Part shown: positions 9,615 to 21,751 of the stretch, piece by piece
Layout: each line of letters starts with the position of its first letter
How positions within the stretch are numbered: the first letter of the stretch is position 1
The notes under the pieces: generated by a model
The model's database searches: none
What the model saw: the letters and a program-made list of their open reading frames with translations, nothing else
Told to the model about the DNA's origin: nothing
Assembly: GCA_037157565.1 (NCBI GenBank)
Contig: JAZHRO010000013.1
Location: 120,728,001 to 120,792,000 of the forward strand
Reading direction: 5' to 3'
Length of the DNA: 64,000 nucleotides
From: Thalassia testudinum
Taxonomy: Eukaryota; Streptophyta; Magnoliopsida; Alismatales; Hydrocharitaceae
Translations under genes and position numbers: made by a program

Positions 9615-10844
9615 GACAATGGAATTTACTTTATTGTTTATTGCATTTCTTTGCATTTACATAGCACTGACCCTACTTGTCTTTGATCTATTGTCTTTCA
9701 GGCACCCGAGCATGGAGATCCAAGTACGGTAAATTGGAGTAAAGTGCGGGTAGAGTACTCTGTAAGTGTCCCCCACATTCCCCCCCACTAGTTCATTTTG
9801 GCACACTCATAACCATGACCTAATCTACTTAGGTGTTTGCATAAACCCAAGGATAGAATTGTTTGTATTGTTTGCCACCTTCATCCACCTCACCCCTGCA
9901 TATAAAAAAAATTAAAAAAAGAGACTTTCTGTTGGTCGAATCAATATACACACCTATGCACCTACATTTGAGGCACATAATCGAACTTGATTTTCATCTA
10001 CTCAATCGGGCTTCCGAGCTGTGGACCCGGTACACGAATTCAACACATAAAAGAGTAGAAATCATATTAGGTTAACCACCTTTTTCGTGTGCCTTAATCG
10101 ATGGTGCATTTGAGCCAATTGATTGAATTGTTTAAGCTGCACCACCTAAACTAAAAGAGGCTCATTTTCTAGCTGCCTCATAGGATTCAATAATTAGGTC
10201 AAGCTAGGAACTCCATATTTTTCTTGATTTCTGAAGGAAGATACTTGAACATGTACTTTCAAAAACAAATTTGGTTTGCCTCACAAAACTTGGTTGAAAA
10301 CACCTAATATTTCAATCCTAAAGGCTATTAAGTAAGATTCGAATCCTGAAACTCACCTCATCATTAATAATCTTGCTTGAAAGCCTCTAGGTTGTGCACA
10401 TTCACACATTCTCAAACATATCATTAAGGGGACAACCCATTAAGGGCCCATCACATTCTAGAGCACTAATTTCTCAAGTCTAAATAAAATCAATTAGACG
10501 TTGGCCCTAAGGATTCATTTGCTTATCGGGATCCAGATTGAGATTATTCATGGTTAAACTACTTATACTAGTCAATCTGATGTCTAGCTAGGGGAGTAGC
10601 GTCAAATGACTGTGGTTGGGGGGTACACTAGGAACCGAAGGCGCAAGCCAAAGGAAGAACCTTCTCCCCAGTCCCTCCTTCTAACTAGTCGGATTGCCTG
10701 GACATAAGTAGAGTAAATTGTCCATAATCTTAGGATGGATTCTGAGAGTCAGTAGACCTTAGGCTACCCCTTCGAAGGATAGGCTTGTATTCTTGTGCTA
10801 CAGGGTTCCCTCTTTTCCCCATCCTTCTGACTTCCTTCCAGTGT
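9615..10844 (+). other. 5' leader of element B, non-coding
   Basis: No coding potential seen. It shares with the element A leader a stretch beginning AGACGTTGGCCCTA (about 10497) and the motif GTCAAATGACTG (10601-10612), which lies 233 nt before the gag start. CTTCCTTCCAG just before the ATG resembles a splice acceptor and matches the equivalent site in element I (CTTCCAAACAG). Confidence 0.55.
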
Positions 10845-12605
10845 ATGCTCGGGAGGAGGTCATTGAACCCTATATTGGAAGGACCTTTAGACCATTCTAG
10901 GAGGCAGAGACTGAGCTATAGCCAAACAGATCCATGGCTGATCAACAACCACCTCCCCAGCCCTCGAACCCACAGGAGCTGATTCAGAGGCAGTTGGAAG
11001 AATTGCAGTAGATGCAGCAATGGTTCCAACGTATGCATGGTCAGGGCGCTAGGCCCTTGAAGGATTTCTACGATCCTTCAAACTTTTGGGGAATGTCCTA
11101 GCATCATGATTCCCGCTAGAGACATAGAAATCAAGCCCCAAGTCTTAAGTTTGATTAAGCATTTCCATGGGCTTGGCTCGGAGGACCCATTCTAGCACCT
11201 GGAAGATATGACCACTTTGGTTCAGACCACCAGAGCAAGGAATGTGAATGAAGAGAAAAAGATCATGAGGCTTTTCCCCTACTCGCTCAGGGATAAGGCC
11301 GCACATTGGTACCGGACTACAGGAAGACCGCTTGAAACTTGGGCTAGTCTTAAGTCAACTTTCTTGAAGAAATTCTTCCTTATCGAAAAGACTAATGCCT
11401 TGCGATGGGTGATTACCACTTTCGCCCAGTGGTCGGGGGAACCATTTCATGGTGCCTGGGAGTGATTCTAGGAACTTTTGATGAAGTGTCCACACCACGA
11501 GGTGCTGAAATGGTAACTCGTGCAGATTTTCTATCACGGGTTTGTTGAGCAACTTCGTAATCACGTGGATGCCTCCTGCAGAGGCAATTTCCTCAACAGG
11601 GATGCAGATAGCGCATATGACCTATTTGAGGAAATGAGTGAGAACTCAATTAATTGTGCCTCCATGGATGCATTCAACCGGTTCCAACAATCTAGGTCAA
11701 GTACTAATGAGATTCTGGATTCTCATTCATTTGACATGGAATTAATTTGTAATAAACTGGATAAAATGGACTTGGTTGCTAAGAAAATGGAAGAATCAAT
11801 GTCTAGGAATTCAGGAAACACTTCTATACCCACTCAATCCTAGAATTTGGGATTCCATTCCTCACGAGCTACCACAGGGCAGGAATTCGTGAACCAACTT
11901 GATTCGGCTCAACCTGTGAGCCAGGATTTCTTGGAACCATATGGGTTCCAAACTTGAGCCTTTGATCCCAGTTTCTCTAATCCTTCCTTCTCTCCATCCT
12001 CATTTTATGAGGATGCATATGCAATGCGGGATAATGTTAGGTCTAACCCGTATTCCAACACCTATAACTTGGGATGGAGGAACCACCCTAACTTCTCCTG
12101 GAAAAATTAGGGGCGACAGACCCAATCTCGACCCAGCAACGATGCATCTCAAAAACCTATGGGTTAGAGTCAAGTATACACCCGTTGCCCCTGAGATCGG
12201 TTAATCAGCCATCTTGGAATGCCCAACAATCCGCAGGGCAGGCTGATTTAAACCGGCAGATGGTGGAAATGCATGGGTCCATGCTTCAGCTTATGCAACA
12301 AATGAAGACATCCTTGGATAACTTACAATTCGGGTTAATTGCTAACACCTGACAACCCGGATCTCTACCATCTCAACCTGTACCAAACTCGCGCAATGTG
12401 CAAAATCAGGGCAATAGTGCCCAAGGGTACGAGAATCAAAGGGACTCACACGTGCATTCTCAGGTGGTTGAGCAGGGTCCCTCAACTTCTTCTTCCTCTA
12501 GTTACATGACTAAGCAAGGACCTCCAATCTTCACCAGCCCACCACAAGACCCAAACTCGTATGCCTCTGCAAACTCTATCACCTTGAGAAGTGGAAAGCA
12601 AACCT
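10845..12605 (+). pseudogene. gag: gag of element B, broken
   Basis: Capsid-like Gag that would package the element RNA. The chosen start (MLGRRSLNPILEGP) matches the gag starts of elements I (MYGRRSL) and C. The retrotransposon gag domain is recognisable from about 11140: the segment LFPYSLRDKAAHWYRT, then LKSTFLKKFF at 11350, a CPHHEV segment at 11490, and FYHGFVEQLRNHVDASCRGNFL at 11525-11590. The Gln/Asn/Pro-rich tail ends at the TLRSGKQT boundary motif typical of Athila. Stops interrupt the frame at about 11009, 11461 and 11843 and there are shifts. No CCHC zinc knuckle is visible. Confidence 0.85.
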
Positions 12606-13425
12606 AGGACCCTAAATTACCCTCTAGAAGGCAAAACCCTGGGGAGCTTGAGAGAGAAGAGGAGATAGAAAAAGACAATAAGGCCCAGGGATCAGAAATT
12701 GAAAATTCCACCCAAATCCCATTCGTTGAGGCCCTATTGAAAACCAAGAAGAAGAAAACCCTAGATAGCAACGAGGAGTTTCTGGATCTATTCAAGTGCG
12801 TAGAGATCAATATTCCACTCCTCGATGCAATTAAGCACATCCTGGCTTACGTTAAATTTTTGAAAGAACTATGTACCCAAAAGCGTAAACTGAGAGAACG
12901 CACTCAAAGGAATGTGATTCTCTCTGAGCAGGCAAGTTCTATGATCCTGCATCACCTTCCTCAAAAGAAGAAAGATTCAGGTGCCCCCTTGATCTCATGC
13001 ATTATTGGGGAATACACTTTTGATAAGGCACTATTGGATCTAGGTGCATCCACCAACCTAATCCCGACTTCTCTTTATGAGAGGTTTAGGTTAGGTGAAC
13101 TTAGGCCAACCTCAATAACGCTACAATTAGCGAACCAATCGGTCACCACACCGAGAGGCGTTGTTGAGGATGTAATTGTCAAGGTGAAGGATTTCTATTT
13201 TCCTATAGATTTCCTCATCCTTGACATGGATGTACCTAATGATTTGAGGAACACGCCCATCATTCTGGGGTGACCGTTCCTAGCCACCACCAAGGAATAT
13301 CTAAACTGTGAAAGCAGTAGTTTGGAGATTGCCTTTGGGGATAAGAAATTAACTCTGGATATTTTTAAGGCGATAAGAGGATTTGAGGATTGTGGATTCA
13401 TTGAGGAGCCTCCAAGGAGACACTA
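12606..13425 (+). pseudogene. Aspartic protease region of element B, joined to a pol remnant
   Basis: Retroviral-type aspartic protease. A linker rich in Lys/Glu is followed by an open stretch (12737-13273) with SEQASSMIL and ALLDLGAS, the D-[LST]-G active-site motif at about 13025-13055. NLIPTSLYERF, TLQLANQSVTTPRGVVEDV and PIILG follow. A stop comes directly after PIILG (TGA at 13271-13273). The homologous reading continues to about 13400 (GFIEEPP). The next codons resemble the segment before RNase H, so the connection between protease and RT is lost. In element I the same two points are separated by about 660 residues. Confidence 0.8.
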
Positions 13426-14351
13426 GACGATGAGATTGGGGAACTACACCATTACTGATCACAAAAATATGCGATTTGTTAATTAGGCAATTTAGTGTCG
13501 TTGCAATGTGTAAATCTGCTTTCACTTTTAAATTTATATTCCTAGATAGGGGAGTATCTAGGGTCATCCAAGGAGGCCAAATGTTTGCAAAATTAAATCC
13601 CTTGCTTGGAAATCGAGCTCAACTTTCTTTTTGGTGTTTTATATATATGATTTTTATAGGTTTTGAAATAACGACAATACAAATTTTGTTGATAGTAGGA
13701 AAACAACTATTACCTATTTCAATAAAGCTAACCCTAAGGTGACAGGTAGAGCCTCTCCCTAAGCTCACCCTAGGCACGTGTAGGCCTAGAATAATTAGGG
13801 AGAGGGAGTGAAACAAATGCTAGGCAAAAATTGTAAAAAGCTATGCATCAAAAATTGAAAGAAGGCAACTTGAATTAAAAATGAACTTGTTCTACACAAA
13901 ACATATAGAGGAAAGCTTCTAATCTACTTGAAATGCAAGAAGATAAAAACACAAATCCTCTAAATGAATTGGTGAAGAAGATGATGGCTTCTTGCTCCAA
14001 GCCTAGTAGCTCCCAGGCTTGAAAAGACTCCTCCAACTCATCCTTCTTGAGATGCTCCTCTAAGTGATGTCCTCCAAGGTGGTAGCTACCACCTTCAATT
14101 CTCCTCCTCCAAGGGTGGACGTCCACCCTAGGTTCTTCTCCTTTGCCTGGCTGTCCTCCTTGAGGTAGAATGCTCCTCCTCCTTGGCGTGGCACAAGTTG
14201 AAGAAAGTGGAGAGAAGAAGGCACCAAAGGGGCTGGTGATGTGCCCCCTTAATCTTCTTCTCTACTCCTTCTTCTTGGCCGTAGGTGTAGGTGGATGTAG
14301 GTGGAATAATACACTAATGGAGGATGATCTAAAATGGTGGTAGGTGGTGGG

Positions 14352-14360
14352 TTTATATAG
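14352..14360 (-). promoter_or_regulatory. TATA box of LTR-C1
   Basis: Minus-strand CTATATAAA, also present in LTR-C2 (32403-32412). The solo LTR-C3 has CTATAAAAAG (38944-38953). Confidence 0.7.
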
Positions 14361-14827
14361 AGTAGGGAGGGGGCTAAGGTGACTCTAGAAATGGAGGGCT
14401 AAGATAGGAAGATGGAGGTGGTTGGGGATCCTATGGCTAAGGGTAATTGGCACCAACCCAAGGGGCACCTAGGTGGTGGTTATGGGTGGTGGCACCCCTT
14501 GAAGTTGGCACCAAAATGTCTTCTAGAAGAGGGGCTTAGGTGGCGCCAAGTAGGGTTGTAGAAGGAGGGGTAGGTGGATGGCTAGGATGGGTTGTAGGGT
14601 TATGTGTAGGGCCATGATGTGGGGTTGTTTTGGAGGGAAAAAGTGGCACCAATAAGGAGGTAGTTAGGGTGGTTTTGGTGCCACTTTATGGTGTCTTTTG
14701 GAGGTAGTGGGTAGGCTAGGTTGGTGCCAAGGTGAGGTGGAAGTAGGGGTAGCTTATGTGGAGCTTAGGTGGAGCTAGTTGGTGGAGTTGTTAGGTAGGG
14801 GTTTTAGGTGGTAAAAGGAAAGGTAGT

Positions 14828-15480
14828 TGGAGTATAGCTAAGCTAAGCTAAGCTAGCTTAGATAATAGTAGAGTAGAGGAGAAGGTGTTGGAGCTAGGGT
14901 TTGGAGGGAGGAGCTGAGGAGGAGAAGCCTGGAGCTTGAACTGGAGCTGGCAGCTGCTGAAGAGGGTCGGATGGAGCTACTCTAGCTGGCTTAGCTTGCT
15001 AGTTCTTTGCTAGCTGCTAGGCCAAGCAAAAGTAAGCTGGATTCTACCATAATGAGCTAAGGTAAGTTGGGTTTGGTGCTCCTGGGGAGGATCAAGCTGG
15101 TTGAGGTAGCTATGGTAGCTTAGCTCAACAATGTTGAGCTAAGCCAAGTCCCTGGGAGCTGGACTTGAGCTTCCTGAGCTGGGATGAATTCAACTTCAGC
15201 TGGCTGGAGTTGGGTGGAGCTGGATGTAGCTAGACCTGAGTTGAGGTGAACTCCAGTCAACTCAGCTAAGTTAGCTAGAGCTCCCAGTGGACTAATGGGA
15301 GCTGAGATGAGCTAGACTCAGCTAAGTTGAGCTGGATCTGAGCTGACCTGAGCAAGGGTGAGCTAAGATGAGCTCTCTTGAGCTATCATTTAGCTGAGAT
15401 GAGCTGAATGGAGCTAGGATGAGCTTACCCTAATCCAAGTGAACTGGATTAAGCTAAGTTCCAGCTAGTTTATGCTTCTC
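14828..15480. repeat. AGCT-rich degenerate repeat block in U3 of LTR-C1
   Basis: About 650 bp with roughly 45 AGCT tetranucleotides, often spaced 5 or 10 bp apart (GAGCTAAGCT, TGAGCTAAGATGAGCT). The block is present in LTR-C2 (about 32885-33520) and in solo LTR-C3 (about 37805-38490, opposite strand). It lies several hundred bp upstream of the TATA box. Because AGCT is self-complementary, the block is palindrome-rich on both strands. Confidence 0.8.
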
Positions 15481-15698
15481 CTTCACCTGTTGCCTTCCTA
15501 AGTGCTAGGGTTCTAAGAATCTGTTAATCTGTTTATCCTTAACAATCACAAAAACATATTAAAAAGATAATAAAATATGCAATGCATGCCTAACCTAATT
15601 ACTACCTAAATGTAGCCCAAAAACCCATTTGCGGAGTAAAATCCTAAGAGCTAGGTTTGTTTTAATGCATAAGAATAATGATAAACTGGTGTTTATCA

Positions 15699-17265
15699 CA
15701 CCGCCCAAGCTTATCTTTTGCTAGTCTCTTAGCAAAACTTTAATTTTTACAAAATGAAATTTTTGGGAAATCTAATTTTTTTAACTTTTGTGGAGAAGAA
15801 GATTAAGGGACCTTGGTTGATCTAAACATAGGAGGCATGGGATTTGTTAAAAATAAACATCGGGATTTGTTTTTTGATCCAAAAATTAAACAAAACGGGA
15901 TCAAAATATCCTCCAGAAAATTCACAAATTAACCCCTTGTTAATTCAGATGACTTGAAATTTTTATTTTTAGGATTTTTCTGGCTCTTGAATCTGATTCG
16001 CAACTTGCAAAATCCTTTAAAACCTTGTGTCCGTGCTTGTGAAAAGCCAACATATATAATGCCGTGTTTTTGGTTAAATTTTTTTTTCTCCCCCATGCTT
16101 TTTTTTAGCTTAGTCTTACAACAGATGTGTCGAGATCATCATTCCCGTTACTAATCCTCGAGGGGGCTCTGGCGCCAGTACCTCGGGATGGCACTGTCCA
16201 TGACACCACCCAGGAGCTCACAACCCCAAAACACATTGCGGTGTAAAAGGGCACTCCAAGCAAACTCAAGCTCTTGTTCCGGCACTATAGGTAGAGCATC
16301 GTCGAAGACACTTGAGTTGCTAAAATAGCTTTAATGCTCCATTTAAAGATATGAAATATAGATGTGGAGCAGCACTAAGACGGTAACATGTTGACATCAC
16401 GTCCTCAAAGGAGGCATTTTCCTCCTTCTCGGCAATGGGAACTCAAACCAATGATCTGCTTTAGACTTTTACTAAGTCCAAACAAGGGAGTTTTTCTAAC
16501 TTTTAGTTGTTTTTAAGTGTTGGCTTGTGTGTGAAAATTGACACAAGTTCCTCAAGAAATGGAAGTTTTTGAGTCAGAAACTAAGTCAAATACTTTCCAC
16601 ATTATAAAATAGGATCAAGTCACTTGAACTATCATGAGTTCAGGTGGAATTTTAGAGAAGGATATCTAATCTAGTCTAAAAATAAACCCTGAAATTCTAA
16701 TGATCAAATTCACATCTCATCCCTGGTTTGTTAAAGATTAAATCCCATTGTACCAAAAGTGAGTTTCTCAACCTTAGTCCCAATTTCAAAATTTTTCCTC
16801 AAAAAGTTTTCAACATTTTTATATTTTTGGGTATGCAAGCAGGAAAATAAAATAACTAAAGAAAAATGTGTGTTTTTAGGTTTTGAAAATCCTAAATCGA
16901 TCGTCAAATTTTAAAAATACCCCCCTATGCTTAAGATATGCAATGCCCTCATGCATTAGGAGGGAAAAAGGATCACCTTAATGAAGAGTGGTCAGGTTTA
17001 GGATGGTCAAAACTTGGAAAAAGAAAGCAAAAAGGAAAGCAGGAAAAAAAAATGATGGGTTACCTCCCATCCAATGCTATCTTTTACGCCATTCATCCAG
17101 CCGTGAAGGTATGCACGGAAGGCGGAAAATCATGTAAATAGTTGGACACTTGGGTGCCCGCAAAAAATGTGTCTTCTTCTAGATCCTTAGAAAATTGATT
17201 GGAAGCAATATAGGGATCAAAGTTGGATGGAAAATGATAAGTGTAGCTCGAGTCTGGCCATGGTT
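15699..17265 (-). other. 3' non-coding cassette of element C
   Basis: Read on the minus strand: post-ORF motif around 17040-17100 (GGGAGGTAACCC), a proximal purine tract (complement ACCCCCCTATGC at 16919-16930), then about 1.2 kb of non-coding DNA. It closes with a perfect 8-bp hairpin TTTTGCTA/TAGCAAAA (15716-15737) and the terminal purine tract GCTTGGGCGGTG (15699-15710). At about 16150-16210 the plus strand reads CTGGCGCCAGTACCTCGGGA, related to a tandem repeat in element I. Confidence 0.7.
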
Positions 17266-20159
17266 TTAAATCAGGTTGGATCCAAACTTGGGAGGGGTTG
17301 GTGGTAGGTCGATAAGAAAGGAGTCGAGGAAGGGATGGTGAGGATTGGGGGAAGTTAGTGTGGAAAAGTGGGGTGTGGGAATAGTGGGTGGGTTAGGGTG
17401 ATCAGTGGGTGCATCAGGAATGGATTTGGGGTCAAGACAAGTCTCTAGATCACAAATGTCATCGACCACTGATTCTGAATCAAAGGCCTCAAAAAAATTA
17501 TGGTTGGTAAGGGTATCTATCAACATTGTCTCCCCCACCATATTGGAAATTTCCATATCTGAGTCCTCAAAAAAGTTATCATCATGGAATCTCCTAGAGG
17601 ATTTCAAAATATCTAAAGTGATAGTTTGGCCAGCGCAAGTGATATCCATTTTGCCTGTGTGGCAATTGATATTTGCCTTTGCAGTGGCCAAAAAAGGGCA
17701 TCCAAGGATTATTGGGGATTCCAGTAAGGATTAAGGTACCTCAATGTCAAGAACCAGAAAGTCTGCAGGGAAGACACAATTCTGGACCTTGACCAAAATA
17801 TCCTCGACAATCCCACGAGGTTTGATTGTAGATCGATCGGTTAATTGCAGGGTAACCTCAACGGGTTTTAATTCGTCGATCTGAAATTCTTCAAATAAAA
17901 TCATGGGAATAATATTAACTGAGGCACCAAGATCAAGGAGGGTGTGATTAAAGGTAGTATCATCAATAATTTTTGAAATTAAAGGTGCCTCTAGATCTTT
18001 CATCTTAGGAGGCAGCTTGCTCTGTATGACAGAGCTTACTATCTTTGAAAGATGCACCTGCCCTAGATTTTGGCCTGCCTTTTAGGAGTACAGATCTCCT
18101 TCAAAAATTTGTCATAGGCAGGTATATATTTGATGGCATCTAGGAGAGGAATATTGATTTGAACTTGCCCAAATAGATCCATGAGTTCTTCTGTGGTAAG
18201 ATCAGATTTCTTTTTTCTATTGGTGGTGGGGTGGAGAGCTTGTGGGAAAGGGATAGGAGTCGTGTCTTGAGATTTTTGTATTTCCTTTTCTTCCTAATGG
18301 GGGGGTGGGGAGTCAATTTGCACAGTGATGGGGATTTCACCAGGTTTGTGTGAAGGCCCAGGATTAGTGGTGGTTTTTCCACTCCTCGATGTAACTGCAA
18401 GTGCAGTCGGATTATTATTTGAAGGAGGTGGGGAGGCCTGTGGTTGCGGAAACCTGGGAGGCTACTGAGGTGGTGGATTAGTAGGAGGCTGATTCGGGTA
18501 GTGTGGATTTCTACTCAGATATTGGTTCCTTTGGTGATTAGGGTTTGGCTTGGGTTGGGATGGAAGATGTCCTGCAGGTCTTTGCATGGGAGTAACCCCA
18601 ATCTGGTTGTTCAGATTTGTGATGTTGCAGGTTACTTCCATCATTTTTGTTTGCATTTCCTGCAGGGTTCACATCATCTGGGCATTGATGTCTTGTTGGG
18701 TTGGCCCAAGATGAAAGGTTGGATTTGATCCAGACCCATTAAAATGATCTGGTTAGGAAGGAACCTGATTATTCCAGGAGTAGTTCAGGTAATTTTTCCA
18801 ATTGGAAGAATTTTTAAAGGGCTCCTGGATGGTAGAAATATTTTGAGTGGGGTTAACATCTGGATAGTTGTAATTCCCCAGTGAATCATGGGCAACCTCA
18901 GAATACTGGTAATAATCAGCAAGAGTAGTGTTGAGATTGTGCAAATTTTCTCTTCGTGGAAAGTTAAGTTGGGTTAGATGTGGACTGTGTGGAGCTTGGG
19001 TTGATGTGGCCAGTCTTTCCTCAATTTTCGTTTGATTAATGTACATCTGGTCGAGTTTTTGAGTGGTCATTAGAAGATCGTCTTGGGTGACAGGGATAGA
19101 TTGAGTGCCTACTTCATGAACACCGAACTGCGGGTTTTGAGTTCTGCAAAATGTGTTCAAGGAAGCTTGATTAAATGAGTTTTCACTCATTTCTTTAAAA
19201 AGGTCATAGGCACTTTTAGCATCCTTATTTAAGAAGTTGCAGCCACATGAGGCATCGACGAAATGTCGGATTTGATCTTCTAATCCATGATAGAAGATTT
19301 GCATGAGTTGCCATAAAGGAATCTCATGGTGTGGGCAACTTCTTAAGAGATCTTGAAATCTTTCCCAAGAATCATGGAAAGTCTCAGCAGATTTTTGGTG
19401 AAAGGTCGTAATAGATCTTCACAGGGAATTAGTACGACCTATGGGAAAGAATTTCTTGAGGAAGGTGCTCTTGAGCTGAGGCCAAGTTGTGATGGGTCGA
19501 CCAATGGTCCTGAACTAATAAGCGGCCTTATCTTTAAGAGATAATGGAAAAAGCCGCATCAGCCATATGTCCTCTTGCACATTTCGGGAACAGGTTGTCT
19601 GTGCAAGAAGAGTCAGCTCTTCAAGGTGGCTAAAAGGGTCTTCCCTAGGAAGGCCATGAAAGTATTTAATCAGGTTCAAGACTGCAGGCTTGATCTTGAA
19701 GTCCCCCTCTGGTATGACAACCCCTCGTCGTTCCTCATAATAAGATGGATCATAAAAATCTTTTAGAGGAATAACAGGCTACTGACGAGGTGGTGGGTTT
19801 GGCCTTTGATTGGCTAGGTTTTGGATGTTCCTAGTCAATGCTTGTTGATTGGAATTTAATTTATCAATCTGCTCAGCCATCAATTTTAAAAGATCAGGCA
19901 GGGGGTCTTGATGTTGTGTTTGGGGCAATTCAAGATTAGGGAGCTCCAAGTGTGGGAAGTTAAAGGTGGGTGGGTTTTGGGTGGAAGGGTTAGAATTAGG
20001 GTTAGTAGTGGGGTTAGAGGTGGAAGTGGAAGGGTTAGTGGACCCATTTTGTTGATTTTCAATTTTTTTAGAAGAAGATAGAAAAAGTGGTCTTTTTGTG
20101 CAGGGGGCGAAATCAAATGGTCCTTCTAGGTGCGGATTTTGAGACCGTTACCTATGCAT
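17266..20159 (-). pseudogene. gag: gag-protease reading frame of element C, broken
   Basis: Gag starts at the minus-strand ATG at 20159. The first residues (RSQNPHLEGP after an early stop) match the gag N-terminus of B. A Pro/Asn-rich segment follows, then KDFYDPSYYEERRG and the retrotransposon gag domain with LMRLFPLSLKDKAAY, LKSTFLKKFFPIGRTN and FYHGLEDQIRHFVDASCG (about 19250-19304). The Gln/Asn-rich tail follows. The protease has SKIVSSVIQSKLPPK, TLLDLGASVNIIP (active site, about 17925-17960) and PIILGCPFLATAKANINC (about 17660-17715). The frame ends at 17266 after a Pro/Thr-rich tail (LIDLPPTPPKFGS), with no RT behind it. Stops and shifts occur at about 20150, 19480, 18750 and 17730. Confidence 0.85.
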
Positions 20160-21728
20160 AAAATGGAGGAATGGGAGGGGACGAGAAGAGAAAGAGATGA
20201 GAGAAAGTGTGCAAATTAAACAACCAAAGCTAGACCTAACTTAAGTGTGACTCCCTAAAAATAAACCTAAGACTTGGTCTACGTAGGAAATAAGTAATTA
20301 ATAGTGAATACCCATTCTGTCAACAAATCTAGCCAAGTTGCTTAAGGGGAGGTTTGGGCCCAAAAGTTTCCCAGGGAAAACCCCAGGTGCTTGTACAAAC
20401 CCGCGCTTGGTCGTTTGACATGTCCCCTCAGCCTGAACACTAGATATAGATGACAGAATTGATATTAACTAAAGAAAAGTTAGGACTTATATAGCAAGCC
20501 TAAGTTGATGAAGCCTTAGGGGTCAAGTTGCTATAGATTTTAGTTAGGTCTAGGATATTATAGTGCACATAGAATGTGGAGGGCATTAATTTGGGTTATT
20601 GCCCTGTTATTTCAATTTTTTTGTATGTGTGCAGGAATTGGAAAGTGGTTCCAACTCAAATCAAGTTGTCACACAATTGATGTATTCTTGTCTTTTAGGT
20701 TTTGATTTAGATTAATGAGCTTTAGGATTTCAGTTCTTAAGACTTCAGAGAAGTTTTGGAGATCCACAAACAAAAGGCAATCAAGTTATATGGGTTGAGC
20801 TCAATTACCTTTCAGTGGTTTGTCTCTAAAAATGAAAAAGAAACCCTAATTCGATTGATCCTAGGATAGAAATTTAACTACCAAGAAGTTATTTTTAGGC
20901 TTTCTGAATAAGTAGTGATCCAAACAATAAAACCAACACCACTACCTTATGTAAAATCAAATAAGGATTCCAGATAAGAGTTTTGTAAGATTTTAAAAAT
21001 TTTTTTATAATTATTTTGAATTTTTATTTGTACTAGTGTCAAAGTCCAGAAATGATACCTATGGGTATTTAAAACTTTTCATTATTACCACCGACCTTAG
21101 AAAATTTTGTTGGCTTTATATGATGTGTAAAAATTCACAAGGATTCCAGAAAGATAAATTTCACAAAAATTGGATGAGTATAAAAATTTTGAAAATTTGC
21201 GGATAGTAGCAAAATAGGAAGCTTAGAGGGTGTGACCCCTTTGGAATCCATGAATTTTTAAAAATGAAATACAAAGCCAATTGATATGAAATTTGAAACA
21301 TATGTTCCTAACTTAATTTGGAATCATTGTACGAAATTCTATGATTTTAGGAGGCTTTTGGTTTTAGGAATTGAGTTTTCAAGTTCGAACAGAAATCTGG
21401 ACCCAAAAAATAGAACACCAATACTTGAAATGGAGTGGTGTTAATGAAACATTCAAGTAAACAATGACTTTTAATGGAGACCACTCCACTTAATTAAGAT
21501 GTTTGGGATCCTGAAAGCTAAGTTTAATATTTTTTTGGTAGTTTTAATTGAATATGTGACCAAAAAAGAGAACCAACCTGAAAATCCATGGGAAGGAAAG
21601 GAACTTTGAGCTTTTGCTTCCAAATTCCCGCTTTCCCACTATAGTTCCTGCACACACTAGAGAGAAGAAAGAGAAGGGGATGAGATCCACTTCAAGCAAG
21701 AGGAAAATGATTAATGCAAATCCGTGCC
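20160..21728 (-). other. 5' leader of element C, non-coding
   Basis: AT-rich, no coding potential seen. It carries the leader motif GTCAAACGACC (complement at 20409-20419), 250 nt before the gag start, at the same relative place as in A and B. Confidence 0.6.
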
Positions 21729-21746
21729 TCCCTGACAACGGCGCCA
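21729..21746 (-). other. Primer-binding site of element C (tRNA-Asp)
   Basis: Minus strand TGGCGCCGTTGTCAGGGA, five bases after the LTR end at 21752. Two differences from the exact tRNA-Asp complement. Confidence 0.85.
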
Positions 21747-21751
21747 AAAAG

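Larger units (their letters stand above)
13456..15698 (-). repeat. LTR-C1 (3' LTR of element C)
   Basis: 2243 bp. On the plus strand it runs from TGATCACAAAAATATG to GTTTATCA. Read on its own strand it starts with a perfect palindrome, TGATAAAC/GTTTATCA with a 4-nt loop (15679-15698). It has a TATA box at 14352-14360 and an AGCT-rich block at 14828-15480. Confidence 0.92.

Noticed and set aside
14828..15480. AGCT block as a satellite array or CRISPR
   Set aside because: Units are short and irregular, no spacer structure is present, and the block is confined to one LTR family.
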